A stretch of DNA of 64,000 nt from Ruegeria lacuscaerulensis (GCF_013034685.1 NZ_WQGO01000004.1:248001-312000), one strand, 5' to 3'; shown: positions 46,498 to 57,936, counted from the stretch's first letter. Numbers and translations: made by a program. Notes: generated by a model from the letters alone, not told the origin.

Positions 46498-47247
46498 ATG
46501 TCCGCGTGCTCTATGCACGAGGACATGCGATCTTTCGTCATCCATATGTCCTCTAGTGCCGCGCGGCGACCCAATGCCGAGAAACTTTGCAGCGACCTTC
46601 CGAACGCGGAATTATTCGAAGCGGTAAACGGTCGCGACCCGGCGCAGATCGCCGATGTTGCGCTGTTTCCCGGCAATTTGCACCATCCAGAATACCCGTT
46701 TAAATTGCGCCCTGCGGAGATCGGGGTGTTCGAAAGCCATCGTCGTCTTTGGCGCAAACTGGTGGACGAAAAGATCGACATGGCCATCATCACCGAAGAT
46801 GACCTGCGCATTGAGCCCATTCGCATGGCCAAAGCGCTAAAGATGTTGGCGGCCTTTGCTACGCCCGAGCACTATATCCGCATTCCCGTAAAACAACGCG
46901 AAGTTGCGGCGCAAGTGCTGGCCAAAACCAATGATCAGCGTCTGATCCTGCCAAAGGTGATCGGGTTGCAATGTGTGTGCCAGCTTGTCGGGCGCCGCGC
47001 GGCAGAACGGCTTTTGGCCGCAACTGACAAGATCGACCGCCCTGTGGATACGTTCCTGCAAATGCACTGGCTAACCGGCCAACCAATCCTGTCGCTTCAG
47101 GGCAGTGGCAATCAGGAAGTGGCTGGTGAAATCGGCGGGTCCACAATCCAGACTCGTCCTCCGCTGGGCGACAAACTGACCCGCGAGTTCAAGCGCGCAG
47201 CTTATCGCGCCTATCTGCACAGCCATCCGCAAAAGCCGGCTTGCTGA
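46498..47247 (+). CDS. Glycosyltransferase family 25 (LPS-type)
   Basis: A protein of up to 249 residues similar to GT25 transferases of lipopolysaccharide synthesis. Early AARRPNAEKL and FEAVNGRD, then RPAEIGVFESHRRLWRKL, and the DxD-like acidic motif ITEDDLRIE fit the family. The N-terminus is uncertain: ATGs at 46498, 46513 and 46525 are in frame, and the last gives the shortest conventional start. It follows the outer-membrane barrel gene, though a common operon is only inferred. Confidence 0.8.
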   Translation: MSACSMHEDMRSFVIHMSSSAARRPNAEKLCSDLPNAELFEAVNGRDPAQIADVALFPGNLHHPEYPFKLRPAEIGVFESHRRLWRKLVDEKIDMAIITEDDLRIEPIRMAKALKMLAAFATPEHYIRIPVKQREVAAQVLAKTNDQRLILPKVIGLQCVCQLVGRRAAERLLAATDKIDRPVDTFLQMHWLTGQPILSLQGSGNQEVAGEIGGSTIQTRPPLGDKLTREFKRAAYRAYLHSHPQKPAC

Positions 47248-47252
47248 ACGAA

Positions 47253-47277
47253 AAAGCGGGGCCTGATGCCCCGCTTT
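47253..47277. terminator. Bidirectional terminator between GT25 and peroxiredoxin genes
   Basis: AAAGCGGGGC (47253-47262) and GCCCCGCTTT (47268-47277) form a perfect 10-bp stem with a 5-base loop, A-rich on the left and T-rich on the right, serving both converging genes. Confidence 0.85.
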
Positions 47278-47285
47278 GTTGTTTC

Positions 47286-47936
47286 TTAGCTCGGCGCTTT
47301 GGTTTTGCGCAGATAAGGGAAGATCGTTTCGAACTCGCCAAATTTCTCCTTGGCCTCATCGTTCGACACCGCAGGCGGGATGATCACGTCTTCACCGGGC
47401 ACCCAGTTGGCCGGGGTTGCGACGCCCTTGCTGCTCATTTGCAGACCGTCCAACGCGCGTAGGATTTCCGCAAAGTTGCGGCCCACGGTCATCGGATAGG
47501 TCATGGACAACTTCAACTGCTTGTCCGGGCCGATGATGAACACCGAACGCACGGTGGCACTGTCCGCCGGGGTGCGGCCATCGGGCAGATAAGCTTCGGC
47601 AGGCAACATGTCGAAGGCTTTCGAGACCGCAAGCCCGTCGTCGGCAATGATCGGGAAACCGGGATTGGCATTGCCATAGGCCTCGATGTCTTTCTTCCAC
47701 TTCTTGTGGTCTTCCACACCATCGACCGACACGCCCAAAACCTTGGTGTTGCGTGCCGCCCATTCGTCATTCAGTTGCGCCACGGCAGAAAACTCGGTGG
47801 TGCAGACAGGAGTGAAGTCCTTGGGGTGCGAGAACAGAATAGCCCAGCTGTCACCGATCCAGTCGTGGAACTGAATGGTGCCCTGATCCGTTTCTGCGGT
47901 GAAATTTGGGACGGTGTCGTTGATGCGCAAGCCCAT
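47286..47936 (-). CDS. 1-Cys peroxiredoxin (Prx6 type)
   Basis: A 216-residue thiol peroxidase that reduces peroxides. The active-site segment is HPKDFTPVCTTEF with the peroxidatic Cys near 45. The Prx6-type C-terminal domain (about 155-216) has NWVPGEDVIIPP. No resolving CxxC is seen, so it is a 1-Cys enzyme needing an outside reductant. The 163-base upstream gap may hold its promoter. Confidence 0.93.
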   Translation of the reverse strand: MGLRINDTVPNFTAETDQGTIQFHDWIGDSWAILFSHPKDFTPVCTTEFSAVAQLNDEWAARNTKVLGVSVDGVEDHKKWKKDIEAYGNANPGFPIIADDGLAVSKAFDMLPAEAYLPDGRTPADSATVRSVFIIGPDKQLKLSMTYPMTVGRNFAEILRALDGLQMSSKGVATPANWVPGEDVIIPPAVSNDEAKEKFGEFETIFPYLRKTKAPS

Positions 47937-48099
47937 AATGCGTCTCCTTCTCCTGTTGGTCAGCCTGGCAGGCTGATGCGAATTTAATCACTTTGTGTGT
48001 AAGTTAAACCGTTCTTTGAGGGATCGCTCAAAATTCACGTATCACGATATTATCCTAAAATTCAGGAATTCGCCCCAACAAAAACGCGGCGCGCCTGTC

Positions 48100-48942
48100 T
48101 CAGGCCTCGGCCTGCGCGGCCTCATAAGCCAGCATGGCGCGCTTGACGGGCAGGCCCCAATGATAGCCCCCTAGCCCGCCTGACTTGCGCAACGCACGGT
48201 GGCATGGGATCAGCCAACTGACCGGGTTGCGCCCGACTGCCGTACCCACAGCCCGAACTGCTTGAGGAGACCCCACCCGCTGCGCGATCTCGGAATAGGT
48301 CGTGACTTGCCCCGAAGGGATGTGCATCAGCGCCTCCCACACTTTGATCTGTAAAGGGGAGCCGAACAGGTGCAGCGGCGTCTCAGACCGATCGGCACCA
48401 AACGACGCCTCGACCCATGGGCGCAATTTTTCGGCATTCTCGACATAGCAGGCTTTGGGCCAGCGCGAGGTCATATCTTCCATCGCCGCCGCTTCGCCGG
48501 TTTCCGCGCCAAAAGCCATGCCGCAGATACCCTTGTTGGTGCCCATCACCAGCGTCGGACCAAATGGACAATCGAACCAGCCCCAGTAAATCGTCAGGCC
48601 CTCGCCTTTGCGGGCGTATTCGCCGGGGCTCATGGATTCCCATTTCAGGAACAGGTCATGCAGACGGCCGCTTCCGGACAGCCCCACGTTATGCGCGGTC
48701 TCCAGCGTGGTGAACCGCTCGTGCAGCAAGGCCTTGGCGTGGCCCAGCGTCAGATATTGCTGATAGCGTTTCGGCGATACCCCGGTCCAGCGTGAGAACA
48801 GGCGTTGAAAATGCGCGGGGCTCATGTCCATCTGGCGGGCCAGTTCGTCCAGCGACAGGGATTCGCCGCCCTGATCAATCAGCTCGATCGCGCGGCGCAT
48901 GACGTTGTAGTGGTATCCGCTTTCGGGGGTCTGGACGTTCAT
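48100..48942 (-). CDS. Ada-like regulator/methylated-DNA-cysteine methyltransferase
   Basis: A 280-residue protein with an AraC-type DNA-binding domain (about 15-110) and a methylguanine-DNA methyltransferase domain (about 115-275) with the active-site WLIPCHRAL and the Asn hinge in GRNPVSW. The N-terminal Cys-rich, methyl-phosphotriester domain of E. coli Ada is missing, so it can repair alkylated guanine but probably cannot be switched on by phosphotriesters. Gene ada is close but not identical. Confidence 0.9.
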   Translation of the reverse strand: MNVQTPESGYHYNVMRRAIELIDQGGESLSLDELARQMDMSPAHFQRLFSRWTGVSPKRYQQYLTLGHAKALLHERFTTLETAHNVGLSGSGRLHDLFLKWESMSPGEYARKGEGLTIYWGWFDCPFGPTLVMGTNKGICGMAFGAETGEAAAMEDMTSRWPKACYVENAEKLRPWVEASFGADRSETPLHLFGSPLQIKVWEALMHIPSGQVTTYSEIAQRVGSPQAVRAVGTAVGRNPVSWLIPCHRALRKSGGLGGYHWGLPVKRAMLAYEAAQAEA

Positions 48943-49058
48943 AACTCACCTCATCTGCTGCCCCGGACCATATCCCGCGCGCCACGCCACCGCGACCCGA
49001 AACATGCGCATTGGCTTTGGGCTTGTGTCATGCGCCTGCGGGCGGCATTAAGGCCCGG

Positions 49059-49703
49059 ATGGCAAAGCAACTCGATTACCACACGATCCGCGAGATCTTT
49101 ACGCGTTTTCAGGACGCCGACCCCGAACCCAAGGGCGAGCTGGATCATGTGAACGTCTATACTCTGGTCGTGGCCGTGGCGCTATCGGCGCAGGCCACCG
49201 ATGCGGGCGTTAACAAAGCCACGCGCGAGCTGTTCAAAATCGCCGACACACCGCAAAAGATGCTGGATTTGGGCGAAGAGGGCCTGACCGAGCATATCAA
49301 GACCATTGGCCTGTTCCGCCAGAAGGCCAAGAACGTCATCAAACTCAGCCGCATTCTGGTCGAAAACTATGGCGGCGAAGTGCCCAATTCCCGTGCCGCG
49401 CTACAATCGCTGCCCGGTGTCGGGCGCAAGACGGCCAATGTGGTTCTGAACATGTGGTGGCGGCAACCGGCGCAGGCGGTCGACACCCATATCTTCCGCG
49501 TCGGCAACCGCACCGGCATTTGTCCCGGCAAGACCGTAGATGCCGTCGAACGCGCCATCGAAGACAATATTCCCGCCGATTTCCAACTGCACGCGCATCA
49601 CTGGCTGATCCTGCATGGTCGCTATCACTGCAAGGCGCGCAAACCCCAATGCGGAACCTGTATCATCCGCGATCTCTGCGAATTTGAGGACAAGACCCTA
49701 TGA
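49059..49703 (+). CDS. nth: Endonuclease III
   Basis: A 214-residue DNA glycosylase/AP lyase that removes oxidised pyrimidines. The helix-hairpin-helix and catalytic Lys are in LPGVGRKTANVVLN, the catalytic Asp in AVDTHIFRVGNR and the 4Fe-4S ligands in HCKARKPQCGTCIIRDLC. ATG 49059 fits the family; the frame continues back to 49011 without need. Its end overlaps the adenosine kinase-like start by four bases. Confidence 0.95.
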   Translation: MAKQLDYHTIREIFTRFQDADPEPKGELDHVNVYTLVVAVALSAQATDAGVNKATRELFKIADTPQKMLDLGEEGLTEHIKTIGLFRQKAKNVIKLSRILVENYGGEVPNSRAALQSLPGVGRKTANVVLNMWWRQPAQAVDTHIFRVGNRTGICPGKTVDAVERAIEDNIPADFQLHAHHWLILHGRYHCKARKPQCGTCIIRDLCEFEDKTL

Positions 49704-50689
49704 AAACCTACCAGCTCACCGGTATCGGAAATGCCGTTGTGGACGTGATCTCCCAGGCCGATGACAGCTTTCTGGAACTGATGGGCATCGAAAAGGGCAT
49801 CATGCAACTGATCGAGCAGGAGCGCGGCGAAGTGCTGTATGCCTCGATGGAGGGGCGCGTGCAGACGCCCGGCGGCTCGGTCGCGAATACCATCGCGGGT
49901 GCCGGGGCACTGGGACTGGATGCGGCATTCATTGGCCGGGTGCATGACGACGCGCTGGGGCGGTTCTATGCGGATGCGATGAACGAGGACGGCGTCGATT
50001 TCGTCAACCCGCCGGTGCCGGGTGGCGAGCTGCCGACCTCACGCTCGATGATCTTTGTCTCGCCCGACGGCGAACGGTCAATGAACACCTATCTGGGCAT
50101 TTCCTCGGAACTGTCATCACAGGACGTGTCCGAGGATGTGTCAGGCAACAGCCAAATCATGTTCCTTGAGGGGTATCTGTTCGACAAGGAAAAGGGCAAA
50201 GCCGCGTTTCTTGAGGCCGCGCGCACCTGTCACAAGGGCGGCGGCAAGGCGGGGATCGCCATTTCCGACCCGTTCTGCGTGGAACGTCACCGGGTCGATT
50301 TCCTGCTGCTGATCGAGAACGAGCTGGATTTCGTGATCGGCAACGAGGCCGAGATCAAATCGCTGTTCGAAACCGATGATCTCGAGGATGCTCTGGCCAA
50401 AACCGCCGCGATTTGCCCTCTGGTCGTATGCACCCGGTCGGGTGATGGCGTCTCGGTTTTGTTCGATGGTCAGCGGGTGGACGTACCGGTGGAAAAGGTT
50501 GTGCCCGTGGACGCCACCGGCGCGGGCGATCAATTCGCCGCTGGGTTCCTGTTCGGTATGGCCACAGGGCGCGATTACGCGACCTGCGCCAAGATCGGCA
50601 ATGTCTGCGCCCGCGAAGTGATCAGCCATATCGGCCCAAGGCCAGAAGCGAATATGCAGGAATTGCTGCGCGCCGAAGGCTTGCTGTAA
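49700..50689 (+). CDS. Adenosine kinase-like PfkB-family sugar kinase
   Basis: A 329-residue ribokinase-like enzyme. The sugar-binding signature GGSVANTIAGAGALG and the catalytic C-terminal DATGAGDQFAAGFLFG are present. The overall pattern, including GIGNAVVDVISQ at the start, matches bacterial adenosine kinase-like proteins, so adenosine to AMP is likely but fructose or ribose kinases are possible. It overlaps nth (ATGA). Confidence 0.88.
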   Translation: MKTYQLTGIGNAVVDVISQADDSFLELMGIEKGIMQLIEQERGEVLYASMEGRVQTPGGSVANTIAGAGALGLDAAFIGRVHDDALGRFYADAMNEDGVDFVNPPVPGGELPTSRSMIFVSPDGERSMNTYLGISSELSSQDVSEDVSGNSQIMFLEGYLFDKEKGKAAFLEAARTCHKGGGKAGIAISDPFCVERHRVDFLLLIENELDFVIGNEAEIKSLFETDDLEDALAKTAAICPLVVCTRSGDGVSVLFDGQRVDVPVEKVVPVDATGAGDQFAAGFLFGMATGRDYATCAKIGNVCAREVISHIGPRPEANMQELLRAEGLL

Positions 50690-50700
50690 GTCGCTGAGTA

Positions 50701-50740
50701 GCGCCGAGGGAGCCCAGATGACCTTGGCGCAGCTTTTTTA
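50701..50740 (+). terminator. Terminator after the adenosine kinase-like gene
   Basis: GCGCCGAGG (50701-50709) pairs with CCTTGGCGC (50722-50730) with one mismatch and is followed by a T-run at 50734-50739. Confidence 0.7.
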
Positions 50741-51577
50741 CGACCCCGCCGCCGCGTCGTTCAGTGCCCAGTCATAACTATAGGCACTGACACGGGACAC
50801 ATCTTGCAGCCGCGCTTCCAGATCGGGGTCGGCGACCGTTCGGACATAGGTTAGAACCGCCTGTTCGTTCGGTCCGAAATCCTCTCGGAACCAGATGAAG
50901 ATTTTCGACAGGATCAGCCCACCATTGTCATTGAATCGGACCCCGCGCGGGTCGTTAATATAAGCATGCTCGGCAGCGGCAAAGTCACGCTCCAGCGTGT
51001 CGGCCTGCCAGGCGCGGTCCATGAGGTTGGGGCAGCCCACAGCGGCACAGTTCAGGGCATAATGAATGCGCGGCTCGTTGAATTCAGGGCGGATGATGCG
51101 GTGTTCGATCTCGTTCAGGGTTAAGCTCTGCCCGGCGACCGTCACTATGGGCCGGTTCCACGGCCCGATTGACAGCGGCCCGTCCTTGATGTCGCGGATC
51201 GAGGCGACGGGGTAGTTCTCAAGGATCACATCCACCGTCACCGCGTTATACATGTTGATCCAATAGGCCAGCTGTTGATCACGGGTCAGCGCCGCAGGGT
51301 CAACTGCTTGCAAATCTTCGATATACCCGTCCAAACGTGCTTTGTCGTCGGCCGAGACCTGCCCGTAAGCCATCCGGTTCACCCCCTGCGCATCAGGCGC
51401 GACATAGCGGTTCAGAAAGGTGGTCCAGTCGCGGTGATCAACACGCTCTCCGGGCGGTTGGGCAGCGCGGGTCAGGGCGCTGTTCGCCAAAGGTTCGGGC
51501 GCGGGAAGGGCCAGTCGTTCGACACTGGCACAAGCCGCAAGCAGGGGCAGCAACAGCAGGATCAGCAGACGTCTCAT
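50738..51577 (-). CDS. DUF547 lipoprotein linked to a radical SAM enzyme
   Basis: A 279-residue lipoprotein (lipobox LAAC near residue 16). The DUF547 domain includes QLAYWINMYNAVTVDVIL, SIRDIKDGPLSIG, HYALNCAAVGCPNL and a late FIWFREDFG. DUF547 domains have a papain-like fold, and the conserved Cys/His/Asn residues suggest possible thiol-enzyme activity, not proved. ATG 51577 overlaps the stop of the radical SAM gene by four bases, so the pair is co-expressed. Confidence 0.85.
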   Translation of the reverse strand: MRRLLILLLLPLLAACASVERLALPAPEPLANSALTRAAQPPGERVDHRDWTTFLNRYVAPDAQGVNRMAYGQVSADDKARLDGYIEDLQAVDPAALTRDQQLAYWINMYNAVTVDVILENYPVASIRDIKDGPLSIGPWNRPIVTVAGQSLTLNEIEHRIIRPEFNEPRIHYALNCAAVGCPNLMDRAWQADTLERDFAAAEHAYINDPRGVRFNDNGGLILSKIFIWFREDFGPNEQAVLTYVRTVADPDLEARLQDVSRVSAYSYDWALNDAAAGS

Positions 51578-52947
51578 GAGGCATCCTTTCGGGACTGGCG
51601 CAGGGCGCGCATCTGCCCTTTCAGCCGTTTCATCGGAGCAAGCGCCGGATCGCTCAGTTCGGGCAGGTCCGGGCCATTGGACAGACGCGGAACGGCAGCG
51701 TTCCACCAGCTTGGACCGGTCGGCCCGTCAATCCGGTCAGGGCTGGCCAGATGCATGTCGCGCTGCGCGTTATGGACACACATCGAAAGCGGCCCGTTCG
51801 CCGTAGCCACCATGAACACGCACGAGGCGCAGCGGTCTTCGTCCAACTGATCTGCCGCCATGAAATTGTGAATGAACACCGCTTGCCGCCGCACCGGGCC
51901 ACGCAGCACGCCAGTACCCAGACAAGCGACGCTCAGCCCAAGTTGCCCCAATGCGCGCAGGGCCAGCAGCGGATGTCGTCGGATCATGCGCCCAACCTTG
52001 GGGCGAATACGGATATGGGCGTCCTGATTGTCGTCCACCCCTTCCAGCGCTGTCATCACCCGATGCACCAAGCTTTGGTTAGACAATAGCGAGACCGCGC
52101 GCCCTCCGGCCGTCAGGACGCTGGCGTAACGGTTGCATTTGGAATGGCCCACAGCCGCCGTGCCGAAATGCAGCGGCGTCCCATAGCCTTCCTCGACCGC
52201 GCGCGCGACACTGTCCTGCGTGATCATCTCGGGCCGTTCGCGCAACACGCCGCGCCCGGTATCGGCCTGCATCTGGAACGAGACAAACGCCACCTCGGGC
52301 CGATCCCGCAGATACCGCGCCAGCATGGGCAGTTCGTCGAAATTGCCGGCAAACACCGTGGTGTTGAACAGAATCCGCAGCCCCAATCCCCGCGCCCGGC
52401 GGATATAGGCGCGGCGGACGGTGTTCAGCTCTTCTTCCGAGGTGAACCCCTTACGCTCTTGCGTCATGTCCACATGAAAGGCCACGTCGTTCAGCCCCGC
52501 CGCTGCCAACCGCATCAACTTGGCGCGGCTGGCGCGAATCCCGTTTGTCATCAGACAGGACCGCATACCCAAACGGCGGATTTCCCGGCACAGCGCCTCA
52601 AGATCCTCGATCTTGCGCAGGGTCGGATCACCGCCAGTCAACTGCACCGATACGCCGGTGCCGTAGTGGCTTTGAATTGTCTTCAACCGCGCAAACAGAA
52701 CCGACAGAGGAGGGTCATAGGTCATCTCGGCCCGGTCCGAGAGGTAACACAGCGTGCAATCCAGATTGCACCTTTGCGTGACCTCCAGCGCAACGCAAGC
52801 GATGGGATAGAACCGCCCCGCCGTTTGCCCGGCATGGTATTCGCCACAGCCTTGCAAACCCTCGCGCAGAGGCGCGCGGCGGTCAGAACCTATGAACTTG
52901 CGACCTGCAGGGACGATGGCGGGGGGGCTGTGCGCGGTATCTCTCAT
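51574..52947 (-). CDS. Radical SAM enzyme with C-terminal Cys cluster
   Basis: A 457-residue radical SAM protein. The 4Fe-4S SAM-cleaving motif is CNLDCTLC (C60, C64, C67) near the N-terminus, and GGDPT is the GGE-like second motif. The C-terminal region has further Cys (KCNRYAS near 275, RCASCVFM and SMCVHN near 395-410) which may bind an auxiliary cluster, as in SPASM/twitch enzymes. The target is unknown. Translation is coupled to the DUF547 lipoprotein downstream, so modification or maturation of that or a related envelope protein is a reasonable hypothesis. Confidence 0.82.
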   Translation of the reverse strand: MRDTAHSPPAIVPAGRKFIGSDRRAPLREGLQGCGEYHAGQTAGRFYPIACVALEVTQRCNLDCTLCYLSDRAEMTYDPPLSVLFARLKTIQSHYGTGVSVQLTGGDPTLRKIEDLEALCREIRRLGMRSCLMTNGIRASRAKLMRLAAAGLNDVAFHVDMTQERKGFTSEEELNTVRRAYIRRARGLGLRILFNTTVFAGNFDELPMLARYLRDRPEVAFVSFQMQADTGRGVLRERPEMITQDSVARAVEEGYGTPLHFGTAAVGHSKCNRYASVLTAGGRAVSLLSNQSLVHRVMTALEGVDDNQDAHIRIRPKVGRMIRRHPLLALRALGQLGLSVACLGTGVLRGPVRRQAVFIHNFMAADQLDEDRCASCVFMVATANGPLSMCVHNAQRDMHLASPDRIDGPTGPSWWNAAVPRLSNGPDLPELSDPALAPMKRLKGQMRALRQSRKDAS

Positions 52948-53027
52948 GCGGACCAAGCTAGAGATGCCGTGTGGCCCGAACTATGCCCCCTCACGGCAAG
53001 TTGTCGCAGGGTGAGTGAAGCGCGCTC

Positions 53028-53513
53028 CTACCGCAGAAATGCGCTGAATGCTGCAACCACCTGCGCGTAGACATCGCGCTTGAAGGGTACGATTTCTTCA
53101 ACCAAGCGTGAGGGCTCCTGCCATTTCCAGCGGGTGAACTCGGGATGATCGGTGTCGATATTGATCTGATCGTCACGGCCCGTGAAACGCAGCAGGAACC
53201 ATTTCTGCTCTTGCCCGCGATAGCGGCCTTTCCAAATCTTGGGCACGATGTCATGGGGCAGATCATAGGGCAGCCAGCCGGGGGTTTCAGCCACGACCTC
53301 GACCAGATCAGCGGTCACACCCGTCTCTTCCCACAGCTCGCGCAGGGCGGCGTCGCGCGGGTCTTCGCCTTTGTCTACCCCACCCTGCGGCATCTGCCAG
53401 GCATCGGCGTGTCGGTCATTGCGCTGGCCGACAAAGATATGACCCTCGGCATTCATCAGCATCAGCCCGACGCAGGGCCGATAGGGCAGTTTGGCGATTT
53501 CATCGGGGGTCAT
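53028..53513 (-). CDS. rppH: RNA pyrophosphohydrolase
   Basis: A 161-residue Nudix hydrolase that removes pyrophosphate from 5' ends of mRNA (or from dinucleoside polyphosphates). The Nudix box is [20 protein letters not shown] followed by TGV. The N-terminal [11 protein letters not shown] and WQMPQGG are typical of RppH. ATG 53513 is chosen for its GAGG upstream. Confidence 0.93.
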   Translation of the reverse strand: MTPDEIAKLPYRPCVGLMLMNAEGHIFVGQRNDRHADAWQMPQGGVDKGEDPRDAALRELWEETGVTADLVEVVAETPGWLPYDLPHDIVPKIWKGRYRGQEQKWFLLRFTGRDDQINIDTDHPEFTRWKWQEPSRLVEEIVPFKRDVYAQVVAAFSAFLR

Positions 53514-53579
53514 GTGCGGCCTCTTTTTCCTGTCACGCCTTGTCTGTATCAAGTGCCGTCAGGACAGCAAAGACCGTGA

Positions 53580-55679
<2,100 letters not shown>

Positions 55680-55686
55680 GGCATCG

Positions 55687-55706
55687 GGCCCGGTTCGCGC
55701 CGGGCC
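55687..55706 (+). terminator. Hairpin after fadH
   Basis: GGCCCGG (55687-55693) pairs with CCGGGCC (55700-55706). No T-run follows. The rest of the 283-base gap before the LysR gene shows AT-rich promoter-like sequence but no gene. Confidence 0.5.
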
Positions 55707-55962
55707 TGCGCCGCAACGAAAAAATGGCTTTGGTGACACGTTCAACGGTCACAAATTTGCCATCCTCAGATTAACATATGTGTAATGCTGCCGGTAAAAC
55801 CCCATAGTTTTCGGGTTTGTGGCGAATTTAGAAACCACCGTTTCCACGTTTCCTATCCGCAAACGATCCAGATTAAATCCCTGATATTATCCCATGTCTG
55901 CCCAGTTTCCGCCCAGATTGAGCGCCAAGGTCAGTCAACGAACCAAGACTTGGGGTACGAGT

Positions 55963-56868
55963 ATGGACAGACTGACCGAAATGGAAGCCTTTGCCAATGT
56001 GGTGGACCAAGGTGGCTTCACAGATGCGGCCAAGAAAATGGGCATCTCCAAATCGGCCGTGTCCAAGCACGTCTCGAGCCTCGAGGCGCGTCTGGGCGCC
56101 CGTCTTTTGAACCGCACAACGCGACGCGTGTCGCCTACGGAAATCGGTTTGGCCTATTATGACCGCGCGCGCCGTGTGCTGAATGACGCAGGCGAGGCTG
56201 ATGCGCTGGTGACGTCGATGCAATCCGCGCCTTCGGGCCTGTTGCGCATCAGTGTGGCCACGGATTTTGGCGTGAATCATCTGTCTCCGGTCCTGTCAGA
56301 ATTCCTGTCAGCCTATCCCGATATCACCGTGAACATGGTGCTGAACAACCGGTATGTTGAGCTGATCTCGGAAGGGTTCGACGTGGCCGTGCGTATTGGT
56401 GAGTTGGAAGACAGCACCCTGCGCGCCCGCAAACTGACCGAAACCGTGAAACGGATGGTCGCGGCCCCCAGTTACATCGACAAATATGGCCGCCCCCAAA
56501 AGATCGACGATCTGAACGAGCACAAGCTGCTGCATTACTCCAGCCAATCTTCCGGCAACGTGTGGAAACTGACCGCGCCATCAGGCGAAAAGCGTCAGGT
56601 CCGTACCGCCGGCTGGCTGAGCGTGAATGACGGGCAGTCCCTGCTGAACGCAGCGATCTCGGGCCTTGGGATCGCGCATCTGCCCAGCTATCTGTACGCT
56701 GACGCGCTGAAGAGCGGCAAGGTTCTGGATGCGATGCCGTCGCTGCCTGATGAGTTGCAGGGCGTCTATGCAGTGTACCCTCCGGGCCGTTTCACACAGC
56801 CCAAGGTGCGCGCATTCATTGATTTTCTGGTCGAGTCCTTCAACGACAAGGGCCCGATGGATTGGTAA
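55963..56868 (+). CDS. LysR-family regulator
   Basis: A 301-residue LysR regulator of the CrgA/DNA-binding type. The helix-turn-helix is at about 3-65 with GGFTDAAKKMGISKSAVSKHVSSLE, followed by a substrate-binding domain (about 88-290). MDRLTEMEAFANVVDQGGF is the classic start, hence ATG 55963 instead of 55894. Its target is unknown; the upstream fadH is on the same strand but separated by 283 bases. Confidence 0.88.
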   Translation: MDRLTEMEAFANVVDQGGFTDAAKKMGISKSAVSKHVSSLEARLGARLLNRTTRRVSPTEIGLAYYDRARRVLNDAGEADALVTSMQSAPSGLLRISVATDFGVNHLSPVLSEFLSAYPDITVNMVLNNRYVELISEGFDVAVRIGELEDSTLRARKLTETVKRMVAAPSYIDKYGRPQKIDDLNEHKLLHYSSQSSGNVWKLTAPSGEKRQVRTAGWLSVNDGQSLLNAAISGLGIAHLPSYLYADALKSGKVLDAMPSLPDELQGVYAVYPPGRFTQPKVRAFIDFLVESFNDKGPMDW

Positions 56869-56893
56869 TTTCTCCCCGGTGAAGACTGAACGG

Positions 56894-56922
56894 CCCGCAC
56901 ACAATTGTGCGGGTCTTTTTTT
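56894..56922 (+). terminator. Terminator after the LysR gene
   Basis: CCCGCACA (56894-56901) pairs with TGTGCGGG (56906-56913) across CAAT and is followed by TCTTTTTTT. Confidence 0.85.
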
Positions 56923-57838
56923 ATTCCATGAAGACCGACAGCCCCATGCCCTTGGCAACGGTGCGCAGGGATTGGATCAGGATGTTTTGTCCGGGCAGGG
57001 CGGCTTCCCCGCGCCGCGACAACAGCGAGATATCGCGGTTGGCGTTGGGGATCGTCAAAGGGCGCAGACGCACCTCGTCTCGGTAAATACCCTGCCGCCT
57101 TGCATAGAGATCGGGCAAAACCGCAGCCCCCACCCCCGAGGCTGCCATTAGCACGATAGAATCCAGTGTCGTGCCCTCGTATTCATCGGATACCACGCCT
57201 CCGCATTCCGCCGCCAGCGCATAGACGATCCGGGACAGACGGTGGCTTTGGTCCAAAGTCAGGATCAGACGGTCGCGCAAATCCTCGGCTGTGACCCCGT
57301 GCAGATCGCGCGCCAGTACGTCGTCCACGGCCACCCCAATCCAGAGCGTTTCGTTGAACAGGCGTTGTTGCAGCGTATTGGGGTGATCTTCGGGGGTTGA
57401 AATGATCATGTCGAACCGGCCGGATTTCAATCCCTGCTCAAGGTCTCGGGTGTTTTCTTCGCGCACGACGATGCGCAATCCGGGCCGTTCCTGGTGCACA
57501 TGCTTGATGACTTGCGGCAACAGGTAGGGCCCAATCGACGGCAATACACCCAACCGCAGTCGTCCACCGACAGGGGTGTCGCTGGTCATCGCATGGCGCA
57601 GGTCCTGTACCTCGGCCAGGATTTTCTGAGCGCGGGCAATGAACTCCTCGCCCCGCGCTGTAACCTGTACCCCGCCCCGGTCCCGTTCAAAGATTCGCAA
57701 GCCAAGCTCTTGTTCTACCGTCGCAATTTGCGCCGAGAGGCTGGGCTGACTGACATTGAGAACGTCAGCAGCCAGCCCGAACCTGCCCAAGCGACTGACC
57801 GTGACGATATATTCCAGCTGGCGCAGGGTGGGTCGCAT
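56921..57838 (-). CDS. OxyR-like LysR regulator, divergent from an SbtA permease
   Basis: A 305-residue LysR regulator. The N-terminal TLRQLEYIVTVSRLGRFGLAAD and the helix-turn-helix VSQPSLSAQIATVEQELG resemble OxyR, and the effector domain follows (about 90-300). The redox Cys pair of OxyR is absent (only one Cys, in AECGG), so it is not a peroxide sensor of the classical kind. It is divergent from the SbtA-family gene, which it probably regulates, like CmpR or CcmR. Confidence 0.88.
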   Translation of the reverse strand: MRPTLRQLEYIVTVSRLGRFGLAADVLNVSQPSLSAQIATVEQELGLRIFERDRGGVQVTARGEEFIARAQKILAEVQDLRHAMTSDTPVGGRLRLGVLPSIGPYLLPQVIKHVHQERPGLRIVVREENTRDLEQGLKSGRFDMIISTPEDHPNTLQQRLFNETLWIGVAVDDVLARDLHGVTAEDLRDRLILTLDQSHRLSRIVYALAAECGGVVSDEYEGTTLDSIVLMAASGVGAAVLPDLYARRQGIYRDEVRLRPLTIPNANRDISLLSRRGEAALPGQNILIQSLRTVAKGMGLSVFME

Positions 57839-57841
57839 TTC

Positions 57842-57856
57842 ATAGTTCCAAACTAT
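57842..57856. promoter_or_regulatory. LysR box (T-N11-A palindrome)
   Basis: ATAGTT-CCA-AACTAT (57842-57856) contains T-N11-A within a perfect 6-3-6 palindrome, the usual LysR recognition site, in the gap between the regulator and the SbtA-family gene. Confidence 0.65.
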
Positions 57857-57936
57857 TCAGTTCTTAGAAAGATAATATTGGGCTAATTAAATTCTGCAAG
57901 GCACTAGGCCCCGGACCGCCGGAAAAGGAGCCGTAT

